Positions 55,846 through 64,000 of a stretch of 64,000 bases of DNA are shown one piece after another. Under the pieces are notes generated by a model. The model had not been told where the DNA came from. It made no database searches and saw only the letters and a list, made by a program, of their open reading frames with translations. Source of the DNA: Adiantum capillus-veneris (Eukaryota > Streptophyta > Polypodiopsida > Polypodiales > Pteridaceae). The translations under genes were made by a program, and so were the position numbers. The stretch spans positions 153,721,293 to 153,785,292 of the forward strand of contig CM043958.1 of assembly GCA_014529385.2 (NCBI GenBank), read 5' to 3'. Each line of letters starts with the position of its first letter. Position 1 is the stretch's first letter.

Positions 55846-58791
55846 AAGCTTTCTCCTACTCCTCTTTCCTTCTCTTCAAGCTTTCTCTAATATCTATCTT
55901 CAATGGCATCTCAAGATGGATCCGAAGCTTCTCTAAGCTCCCCTCCTTCTCCTTCCTCCGGCCCCTCCACCGCTTCTCAACCCCCTTCCTCCGCCGACTT
56001 CACATGGGCATGGTCGAATGAGGTGATTGCTCCCAAGTCCGGTGTTGGAGGTGGAAGCAAGCCATGGAAGTGCCGCCGTTGTGGCTACGAGCGCAATGGT
56101 TCCGTGGGGAAGTTGCACACCCACTTCCTTCACGAAAAAGGACATCAAGGTTTTTTTTTGCCCGCAAATGGGCTCGGAAGAGGAGAAGCAAAAGCTCCTA
56201 AACCTTGAGAAGACTCTTGCGGATATAAAAGAAGCCAAGAAGAATCGTACCAAGTGTCGCACGGTGAATCCGAGGGAGATTGCCATGGCAGCTTTCATCC
56301 GAGCATCGGCATCCCCTTCTTCGGCATCATTTTGTGCATCAATCGGCACCGACGGTGACCGCCCACCTCCACTCTCTACCAACCCTTCATCGTCATTTGT
56401 CCCTCATTTTCGTCCACCCAAGCGGCAAGCAACTCTTGGAGATAGTTGGAAACCGGCCTTGAAAGAGGAGGTAGATGTCGCCGTAGCAAGATTTTTCTAC
56501 CACGACCATATTGCTTTCAATGCAACGTGGTAAGCTCTATACAGTAAATATTTTAACCTCTAAGGCTTAAGCTAAGCTTTAATCTTTAGTTTATACAATG
56601 TATATCACTCGAGTCTCATTTACACTTTTTTTTTTTACATAAAAGATCTCCATATTTTAAAGAAATGGCACGGAAGATCGGATGGTTTGGACCCACATAT
56701 GTCCCTCCCTCTTCGGAGAGCTTGCGCACCACTCTTCTTGACAGGGAGAAAATCATGGTGGACGCGGCATGTGCATCCACAAGGGCTTCATGGAAGAAGA
56801 ATGGGGTATCCCTCATTGTGGATGGGTGGAGTGATACCCGTCGCCGCTCCATTCATGGCGTGGTGGCATATTCTCGGGGAGAGATGTATTTCATTGACTC
56901 CCATGATGCATCGGGGACCAGGAAGAGTGCGCAAGTACTTGCATCGGAGTGGGCGCTTACCATTGAGAAGGTGGGAAAGCATGATGTCATTGCCATCGTC
57001 ACCGATGGAGAAAATAGCAATCGTGCCGCCGGAGCCATCACCAAATCCCTTTATCCACAAACCACGGCCACATCTTGCATGGCTCATTGCCTCAACAATC
57101 TTCTCAAAGATATAGGCGCCTTGGAATGGATTTCCCCCGTCATTGAGCATGCGAATTCAATGGTGATAGATAAACATTAAGTGTTAACCAATCTTATTTC
57201 AATTCGAATCTAATTTCGATATGGAAGGCCAATTCTTGTTTTGAATGTTGAAACTTGATTTTTCTAACTAGGTGAGGGCTGAATTTTCAAAAAGGTCAAA
57301 GCTAGCTCTTCTCAAATACTCGAAGACTTGCTTCGCCTACAACTTCATTATGCTCCATCGCTTGAGTTCATGTAGTGGGGCATTGAGGGGACTCTTCATT
57401 AGTAATGAGTTCTTGGCAATGCCCGAGTCAAAAAGTGTCAACGGAGTGGAATGGTGGGAGGAAGTAAAGACAATCTCCAAAATGGTGAAGCCTATCATCC
57501 ACCTCTTGCGGGTGTTGGATTCCATGAAGCCTTGCATCGACAAGATATATGAGGCCATGGACACCATGATTGACTCTCTTAAAAAACTTGTGACCGGCCC
57601 CGATAGGTATTCACGTCGCACGAGTCATTTTTAAGTTTTCCCTATGCTTTACAAGTTTACTCTCTTGAGTTTGTAACATTGTTTTGAATCTTCATAACGT
57701 AGGTACGAGGAGATCCAAGAATTGTGTGTGTCAACGTGGAATGCCTACCATTATCCTCTTCATGCGGCCGCTTATGTAGTGGATCCACAATTCCAACAAG
57801 GGAACCAATGGAAGGACAAAGAGGTGATGAATGGTTGGCAAACCATCCTTGAGTGCCTTGTGCCCGACCCAAAGGAAAGGACCGAGATTCGGAGGCAAAT
57901 CAATGTCTACAAGAATGGAAAGGCAGAAATTTGTCACATGCCCGATGCACAAGCATCTCGCTTTGAGATGGGGAGTGCTCTTTGGTGGGAGGAGTTAAGG
58001 GCGGGATTGGGCGGTTTACACGATTTGGCTATTCGCATTCTTAGCCAAGCATGCACTACAAGTTGCTTGGAGCAACTTTGGAGTGTGTATGCTCATGTTG
58101 CCTCAAAGAAGAGGAATCGTCTTGATGTGCAGAGAGCCAGTGATCTCATATATGTCTCATCAAATTTGAAGATGCTTTCCAAGTCATACCAAAGTGATGA
58201 TTTCGGGGAGTAGGCACTTGCAGAGGATGCTCCTATCCCAGAGACACAAATAGATGCAGAGGTGCCAGAGGCAGAGATTGAGACAACACCACTTGAGGAT
58301 GATTTTTTGGATCAAATGGACTATGCAGAGCCATTTGACATTCAGTTGGCACCATGGGCCAACATGTAGAGTCTAGAGTCTAGACCTCTTGAGTCTCAAG
58401 TCTTGACTCTTGACTCGAGTCCTTCCCTTTTTGACTCCCATTTATGCTAAACTCTACTTATCCACTCTTCACTTGTATATCATTATGTTTTGCCCCTTCG
58501 CGAGGATGATTGATGCTTGATCACCACACCAATGGTGTACTGTGTCGCGCACGCCGAACGCCCTTTGTTATATTTTGGTATTATGTAATATGAATGCAAA
58601 AACCACTTTTTCTTTGCAATCTTATGCTCTTAGTGTTATTAGTGCCTCAGTATTAAATTTGCAAAGAACTGGTGTTTTTTAAAGCGCGTCACCTATCACG
58701 TCCCACGTCCCCTGTTTTGCCACGTCCCTGTCCCCAGGACCAGCCACATCCCCGAGATTGGTCCCCGTCCCTATGTGAATATGCCTTGCAG
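55300..58791 (+). mobile_element. hAT DNA transposon (3476 bp) in the chromodomain
   Basis: Element 55308-58783. The flanking 8-mers CCTGGCAG (55300-55307) and CCTTGCAG (58784-58791) agree at 7 of 8 positions and fit a hAT target duplication. Termini CATAGAAACAGGGGACGGGG and (reverse complement of right) CATATTCACATAGGGACGGG form imperfect inverted repeats. Subterminal regions are dense in GGGACG/CGTCCC motifs (55315-55500, 58690-58780). It encodes a transposase in at least four exons. Excising it restores the chromodomain tail frame of the host chromovirus. Confidence 0.9.
55903..58368 (+). pseudogene. hAT transposase (BED finger, DUF659-like, dimerisation domain)
   Basis: Exon 1 (55903 to about 56529) starts MASQDGSEAS and holds a BED-type finger, CRRCGYERNGSVGKLHTHFL with a following His. 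A T9 run at 56151-56159 shifts the frame, which continues as CPQMGSEEEKQKLLNLEKTL to DVAVARFFYHDHIAFNATW. Exon 2 (from about 56645) has GWFGPTYVPPSSESLRTTLL, LIVDGWSDTRRRSIHGVVAY, VTDGENSNRAAGAI and CMAHCLNNLLKDIG, the DDE-type core of this lineage. Exon 3 (57272-57606) and exon 4 (57703-58213) carry WWEELRAGLGG, LAIRILSQACTTSCLEQLWS and RASDLIYVSSNLKML, the C-terminal hAT dimerisation region. A TAG at 58211 is followed in frame by an acidic tail to 58368. The exon 1/2 junction would make TGA, another sign of decay. Confidence 0.88.
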
Positions 58792-59416
58792 ATACTCCTC
58801 AGATTGTGAATCTTTACCTCGAAGCATTTAGATTAGCATAGTCTATTCTAAATGGAACCCCGAACTCAGCTTGGGCGGAATCTGGTGCAGCGGGTATACA
58901 CAAGAGGAGAGTTGCTCTGCACCTTTGTCAACAGATTGCCTCGATTTTTTATACTTAAGTCACTGATGTCTCTTTGAGTTTCAGGGATACTGTGAGCTGA
59001 CAGTATTCTGCTGTATGACTTTATGAACCGAAATTCCCAAACATGATGCTGACTTGTTTAAGTGCAGGAAGTGATAGACGAAATGACTGCAGCATTTCCG
59101 TCTAAATGATCTTGATAGACATGGTTGCAATAAGGATTAGTCAATCGGACATTTGTGAGATCCCGACCGGACCTAGATGCGATTGCTAAATACGTTGCCG
59201 ATAAATCATGGTTTGAGATCCGAATGAATTTTTATATGTGATTTGTCATGTGATGTCAAGTGATCTCTTGTATGTGACTGTCGAATGGTACATGTGCTAG
59301 ATGTGTGTTCCTAGTGCGTCGGTACTAACAGTCAGTGTCTGCTAAGACAGTTTATGGCTTCTGTCTGTTTTGCAAGCGTAATCGAGGGCGATTACAATGC
59401 TTTCAAGTGGGTGGTC

Positions 59417-60010
59417 TGTCACAACTCAGTGACGTGACAGTCCGTGTACGCACACACCTTCCCCTTTTGGCATGGACAGTCCCAAGGAAAACAGGCTGAA
59501 ATGATGACGTGACACTACCGTACGATCAGCACCTCGAAAAATGCGATGCAATCTGCGGAAGGCTATACGGACAGCCACGTGGCAGGCAACATATGGAAAA
59601 AGCAGCGGCCGCAGCTTTTTGGCTATGCAATGCAAGGCTAAAAATTTACGCAAGTTATGGGGCAGCTTTTGAGAACAAGTTGCTTTATTTTGAATTGCTT
59701 TTGATTTACAGCTTTTGGGGCTCTGCTTTCAGCATCCCTTGTAAACCTTTATAATAGTGGCTTAGGCTCCCACTTCTCAGAGAATCTGGATGCCGAGTCT
59801 GAGAGTGAAATCCAACCACTCCGTGTACTTTGTGCAACAGATTAATACAAAAAGAAATACCGAAAAGGGCGCCAATCTTTGGGGCCAATATCTCTAGGCA
59901 CGGAACTCCACTGGCCCGTGTCGAATCAATTATGAATTGTGAATTGTTTTGAAGTGAATTCCTGTCTTGTCACAGTAGAATCTTGACTTGGAGTGTCCAA
60001 GTCCGTTTCA
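59417..60010 (+). repeat. Chromovirus 3' LTR (594 bp)
   Basis: TGTCACAACT...GTCCGTTTCA, preceded by a purine tract TTTCAAGTGGGTGG. Same internal blocks as the 5' LTR, with substitutions and small deletions. Confidence 0.9.
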
Positions 60011-60430
60011 AGTTATGAAGTGACAATTTCTGAAGACGATTCTAAAGAATTTTGGGATTCGTTATTGGAAGACGATTGCAGTCTCAATCCAAAATCCTCT
60101 CCAGTGATTCATAATGTTGAAGTTATCTCATCTGAAGAGTGCCGTGAGAAGATTTCCTCTTCACCAAATATTTGGCAGTTATTGGAAGATTTTGAACTAG
60201 AAATCTTACATCGCATGAAGGATTTTGAAGATCAATCTCTTGTTGCAGTCAATCTGATTATGCTAGATTCCTCTAAAAAGTCTTTGAATAATGCAATGAC
60301 ATGGGATTTAACAGTCAAAGCAAAAAGGTTTCGTAAGAAGCAAAAGTTCAAGACGAAGATTTCAGATAACTCAAAGATGAAGATTTTCGAAGTTCAATGC
60401 TTTTCCAGAATTCTATCAACATCAGAAGTT
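60011..60430 (+). CDS. Acidic unknown frame of host LTR element, interrupted by the chromovirus
   Basis: The frame that begins at ATG 49861 (MLSLMLDDDMPITS) resumes after the AGTTA duplication as YEVTISEDDSKEFWDSLLED and runs to 60430, where the 775-bp insert interrupts it; after that insert it continues as VSLTRALILIGREC into the 3' LTR (to 61488). Joined length is about 246 codons. It is acidic in the first half and Lys-rich near the end (AKRFRKKQKFKTK). No known domain. Continuity through two inserts argues it was a real frame before the insertions. Confidence 0.55.
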
Positions 60431-61215
60431 ATATATATACCTAGATGAATCCACGATATACCCAGATTCACCCTTGAAGGAAAGTGCAAGGTATAGCCTC
60501 ATGGTAGTCACCCACGAGACAATATAACCATCAGCTCCATCATGCATAGTATTGACTAAATACCACGACATCCCCACTAACGTCGTCAGTGCCCAATAGT
60601 GGGTGTAGAACTAGGTACAAACATATGCTCCCAAACACAACACACAACACACGCACACACACATGAGCATACATCGACACAAAGTTCAACGTTCTGAGTT
60701 TCTGTCATGACTCCGGAGATCAAGGGCAGACTCGGCCATAATGAAGCCTAGCACTAAGAGAAGCGTTAAATTGGAAAAATTAGCACAAAAGAAAAGGTAG
60801 TTGATAGGGCATACGCACCACAAAAGATAGAAAGAATAAGCACAATATCAACTGGTCGTAACTCGGACGAAAACTTCACAATGTGAGGTCTGCATATCCG
60901 CTATACGACTAAAAAATATACCTAGATGAATCCACGATATACCCAGATTCACCCTTGAAGGAAAGTGCAAGGTATAGCCTCATGGTAGTCACCCACGAGA
61001 CAATATAACCATCAGCTCCATCATGCATAGTATTGACTAAATACCACGACATCCCCACTAACGTCGTTAGTGCCCAATAGTGGGTGTAGAACTAGGTACA
61101 AACATATGCTCCCAAACACAACACACAACACACCCACACACACATGAGCATACATCGACACAAAGTTCAACGTGCTGAGTTTCTGTCATGACTCCGGAGA
61201 TCAAGATCAGAAGTT
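60421..61215. mobile_element. 775-bp insert with 290-bp direct terminal repeats
   Basis: Insert 60431-61205 is flanked by a perfect 10-bp direct repeat ATCAGAAGTT (60421-60430, 61206-61215). Inside, a 290-bp sequence (60435-60724) is repeated directly at 60916-61205 with three mismatches by my count, around a 191-bp middle. The repeat begins ATATACCTAG and ends GAGATCAAG, so it lacks TG...CA ends, and I see no primer site or purine tract. The architecture is like a miniature LTR element (TRIM), but the 10-bp flanking repeat fits Mutator-type insertion better. Class unresolved. Confidence 0.8.
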
Positions 61216-61254
61216 GTTTCTTTGACACGGGCTCTCATTTTAATTGGGAGGGAA

Positions 61255-61647
61255 TGTCACGATTGTGACTATATTACAATATTACATCAACTCCTAGTTG
61301 CAGATACGCAAAGTGCCATGCCAAGGAGAACCCCTACGCTTGGATGGTCACGACCCTTCACTCAAGAGACGTGCCTCTTCGCCAATAGCCACACTCCTTC
61401 GACGACTGGTCACACCCCTTCGCTCTACGGTTGTGATTCTTCGTCCAATGGTTGCAGCTCTTCGTCGAAAGAATGTCTTTACGTCTAAAGTCGCGCCTCT
61501 TCACCATGAGACGCGTCTTTTCATTTGTGTCTCTTCGTCTCCTACATAAGGAACCTATTGTACTCAAGTTTAAAGCATTCATTCAATCAATCAAAAACAC
61601 ATTCAGTCTCTTGAGTCTCAGTTTGATCGTAAGTATGAAGTTTTAAG
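61255..61647 (+). repeat. 3' LTR of the host LTR element
   Basis: Starts TGTCACGATTG after the purine tract AATTGGGAGGGAA. It shares 61466-61580 with the remnant at 49745-49870. It contains CACGACCCTTC/CACACCCCTTCG-type short repeats (61340-61460). The right end is uncertain because a hAT derivative lies at 61648. Confidence 0.7.
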
Positions 61648-61801
61648 CATAGTAACAGGGGACGCCCTTTTTCGGGCTTCCCATCCCCACTTTTCCGTCC
61701 CCACTTGCCGTCCCGCTCTCTTTTTTACACTAAAAATCCATTTCAGCCCCGTCCCCCATTCCCCCGTCCCGGAATGCGTCCCTTGTGACTATGGTTTTAA
61801 G
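61640..61801. mobile_element. hAT-type miniature element (146 bp)
   Basis: Element 61648-61793 is flanked by a perfect 8-bp repeat GTTTTAAG (61640-61647, 61794-61801). Termini CATAGTAACAGGGGACGCC and (reverse complement of right) CATAGTCACAAGGGACGC are inverted repeats. It is full of GTCCCC/CCGTCCC motifs, matching the subterminal motif of the hAT element at 55308, its likely driver. Confidence 0.9.
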
Positions 61802-62720
61802 TCTTAATTATAGGATTAGCGGCACTAATCTCACATTGAGACTTCTCAAGAGCCTCGCGCACCTTTGCAAAAGCAGTGACTAGATCCGCTTTAAAAATCT
61901 TATTTTTGGTGCTTAGAATAGGTGAAGTCTTCTTAGCACCCTCGATAATCTCAAATGACGCCTTCCCCGTAGACGTATGTACTGTGTTGTTATAAGCAAA
62001 CTCCACCAAGAGAAAATACTTCTCCCACTGAGCCTTTTAATCAGAGATGTAAGACTTCAACAAGTCCAGAACCACTAAATTTGCTATCTGCGATTGCCTA
62101 TCTATCTGGGGGTGGAAAGAGGAGGAGAATTATAACCGAGTACCAATATTCTCCCAGATTGCCCTCCAAAACAAACTAGTAAAACGGGGATCTCTATCTT
62201 AAACTATAGATTGAGGCATGCCATGTAGCCGAAATATTTGTGAAAAGCCAAATGATCTGGCTTGTCTGTCTTCTTGACCGCAACAAAATGAGCCTGCTAC
62301 ATCTGTTCGAGGACTATCCAACTGCCATTATGCCCGCTCTGAGTCTTGGCAAGATAAAAAATGAAATCCATTGTTATACTTTTCCAAGGTCGGCTAGGTA
62401 TAGGTAAAGGTTGCAAAAGACGTGGTGCCTTATGCCTATCAAACTTGACCTTTTGGCAGACTAAAGAACTGCGAACATACTCGTCCACGTCCTTTTTGCG
62501 CCTTGGCCAATAGAAAAACCATTCCACGCCTTCCAAGGTGGTTTCTATGCTGCGATGGCTCGAAAAATGTGGACAATTGCACTCTGTCAAGACCTTATTC
62601 TGCAATGCTTGTGTCACACACCAAGTTTTTCCGCATCAAATAGCCTTACTTGAGATATTAGCCAATAACCGCTTGTCCCACTCTGAATGGGTCAAAAATG
62701 TCTGCAAAATCCGGATTTGT
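61802..62720 (-). pseudogene. Chromovirus integrase fragment
   Basis: Minus-strand frames give the integrase zinc domain (TQALQNKVLTECNCPHFSSH, GVEWFFYWPRRKKDVDEYV), the start of the core (SRPWKSITMDFIFYLAKTQ, 62297-62617) and further on EFAYNNTVHTSTGKASFEII and STKNKIFKADLVTAFAKVRE (61797-62009). Stops and shifts occur between. It is cut on its upstream side by the LTR at 62721. Same family as the copies at 36 kb and 54 kb. Confidence 0.8.
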
Positions 62721-63938
62721 TGTCACGTCAACCCTATGTGTCCGTGGACAAGCTACACCACAGCAGGGTTTAGTCAGTCCAGTGAGGTCTAGATTAGCAG
62801 TGATCTCGCACTTCTGTGAGTCTATTCGTAGACCGTGCATGCCCAGTCACTTAGCATAGATGCATATCCTCCGGTTGCACACAACATGATCATCGGAATT
62901 CCCATCAGAATCCAATAGCATCAGTTAGGGGAATTTTCCAGTGCATTTAGCCTAATTTCCTATTTATTGGTTATTTTCACTTATTATTTTTAAGTGACTT
63001 TCCAACAAAAGTAGGTAGGGCAATTTTGCTAAGTTGATATATCAGCAAACCCAAGTTAGCACTTTCTCGCAGAAGAGGCAGCAGGAGCTTCCCGCTCAGC
63101 AGGTCACTTCTCAGCAATACCCCCCAGAAGCCTGGCGTTTTGGCTTTGCATCATCACCTACACCATCAGAGCCTAGCATTTTGGAAATAGACCTCAGCCA
63201 GCGTGTCCTCTTGCAGTACCGCGGCAACACCAGATCCCCCGCATCTTTCCCCCCTTTCATTATCGCCAAGACCACCAGCAGTAGCGTTTTTGCTCACCAG
63301 ACATCAGCCCCAACCAGCGTTTTTACTAATGCTAGGGACTGCTGCAAGTTCAGCGATTTTTCAGCCATGCACTAGCGCCAGCAGGTCTGCAAACACTCAA
63401 CGTTTTGGATCAGCAATCCCAGCGTTTTTTATCAGCAAAGTCAGCATTGAAAAACAGAGATTTTCAGCCAATGGAACAGTAGCAGATCAGCCCCCAGTTG
63501 GTTGCAGAAGTCCCCCTAAGATTAGCCCAAGAAAACGCAGCCAAAACAGTCATTTTCAGCCACCAAGAAGACCATGAAAATCAGCAGATAAAAGATCTCA
63601 GATTTCAGCCATCAAGTCGTCGTCATCGGCATAGTCCCATTGCATCAGTCCATTGCATTCGCATTGTACACCTTTGTGCAATCAAAGTAGACCACTCTCG
63701 CCGACGAGAGTGGGGCCTTCGGAGGAGGGTTTTACAACCTGTCGGTGTCGTACCTCTTCTCTCACCTTCTCTCAGTCTCATTCACTTGCACGCACAATAT
63801 CCACTCACTTTGTTCGTGACCACAGCACTCTACAAGACGGAAAAAGCTCTCTCTTTCCCTAAGAACTAAAAGGAACCTTGAGCAATAAAGATCACTAATC
63901 TTGAGAAAATACAACATTCATTCCGCTGCCACCTTACA
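62721..63938 (+). repeat. 5' LTR of a second LARD-like element (1218 bp)
   Basis: Starts TGTCACGTCAACC and ends CACCTTACA, and is the same family as the LTRs at 38262 and 41444 but in opposite orientation (shared GTGTCCGTGGACAAGCTAC, GATGCATATCCTCCGGTTGC, TGCCACCTTACA). The middle is rich in CAGCGTTTT motifs, the complement of AAAACGCTG repeats in the other copies. Confidence 0.88.
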
Positions 63939-64000
63939 TTGGTATCAAAGCTTTGGAAGTGTTCTGCATTACTCAAGGAAACAACCACAAGAACCACAAG
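63939..64000 (+). promoter_or_regulatory. Primer-binding site and leader start of second LARD-like element
   Basis: TTGGTATCAAAGC (one mismatch from the initiator-Met type) follows the LTR, then a CCACAAGAACCACAAG leader as in the first copy. The element continues beyond the window. Confidence 0.8.

Larger units (their letters stand above)
52230..58841 (+). pseudogene. Chromovirus pol (protease, RT, RNase H, integrase, chromodomain), split by hAT
   Basis: Protease: LFFFNKGAKSNF at about 52258, where the usual DTG has become NKG. RT 52806-53528: [48 protein letters not shown] then a stop, MPFGLTNAPATFNRMMN, catalytic box FFDDVIVFSK (first residue F instead of Y). RNase H-like 53643-53873: HAIAYETRPELTKQICEKEL. 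Integrase 54200-54790: GHRGIVTTLKGVERYF, FHQQTDGQLEIANSIVHGF, LVEYAYRNTINS. C-terminal: KENDWVLLHLEKASLRKKKG, then the chromodomain IRRFLVKFKTYSALDEK, a TGA where Trp is expected, and MEEEDLA (55215-55299). The hAT insert sits there; the frame resumes after it with ADTPQIVNLYLEAFRLA and stops at 58841. Multiple stops and frameshifts. Confidence 0.88.
49911..60010 (+). mobile_element. Complete chromovirus (Ty3/gypsy) with nested hAT element
   Basis: 5' LTR 49911-50518 and 3' LTR 59417-60010, flanked by perfect 5-bp repeats AGTTA (49906-49910 and 60011-60015). It carries an initiator-Met primer site, gag, protease, RT, RNase H, integrase and a C-terminal chromodomain in that order, hence a chromovirus. 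Total 10.1 kb, of which 3476 bp (55308-58783) is a later hAT insertion. The LTRs visibly differ at many positions and the genes carry stops, so it is an old, dead copy. Confidence 0.93.

Noticed and set aside
58400-58680. Additional host gene downstream of the hAT transposase
   Set aside because: AT-rich sequence between the transposase stop and the right subterminal repeats; it is the element's 3' UTR.

Overview
This window is nuclear DNA from a land plant with a large, repeat-swollen genome. One broken host gene is visible: the 3' exons of a plant-type aldo-keto reductase on the minus strand (16050-17452), with GT/AG introns. Almost everything else is transposable elements: gag-only copia-type and gypsy/chromovirus LTR elements, two non-LTR retrotransposons (LINEs), hAT DNA transposons and their short derivatives, and solo LTRs. 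Plant-type initiator-Met primer sites, chromodomains and the intron-rich reductase support a plant; the species (fern, lycophyte, gymnosperm or angiosperm) cannot be fixed from what I see. I found no tRNA, rRNA, CRISPR or prokaryotic feature.

Layout. 1-2.7 kb: copia debris, a plus-strand gag relic and a TG...CA LTR. 4.1-14.2 kb: a tandem array LTR-internal-LTR with a period near 2.57 kb (four internal regions, three full and two partial LTRs), minus-strand, holding only gag relics. 16.0-17.5 kb: the reductase exons; upstream of them is an LTR fragment and no first exon. 19.0-19.7 kb: a gypsy-type LTR. 19.8-20.2 kb: a 407-bp hAT derivative with a perfect 8-bp target duplication. About 20.2-26.0 kb: LINE-A (minus), with ORF1, an ORF2 broken by one stop codon, a TATA-like motif and six 111-bp monomers at its 5' end. 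26.1-34.5 kb: a minus-strand chromovirus fragment whose chromodomain is split by LINE-B (L1-like), which itself carries a 1.45-kb solo LTR.

34.5-38.0 kb: a decayed plus-strand chromovirus pol, placed head to head with the previous fragment and interrupted by a 604-bp solo LTR. 38.3-42.6 kb: a complete non-autonomous LTR element (minus, 5-bp duplication GGGCG) inside the 5' leader of a Tat/Athila-like element whose 1.9-kb LTR follows at 42.6-44.5 kb. 46.0-47.1 kb: a broken hAT gene. 47.1-49.7 kb: an LTR element carrying an unrecognised 320-codon frame. 49.7-61.8 kb: a nested stack: host LTR element, then a 10.1-kb chromovirus (duplication AGTTA), then a 3.5-kb hAT element in its chromodomain; the host element also holds a 775-bp insert with 290-bp direct terminal repeats and a 146-bp hAT derivative. 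61.8-62.7 kb: another minus-strand integrase fragment. 62.7-64.0 kb: the 5' LTR and primer site of a second copy of the 38-kb element family, running off the end.

The genes do not form a pathway; the window is a record of successive insertions, most of them datable relative to each other because target duplications and interrupted reading frames can be matched across each insert.
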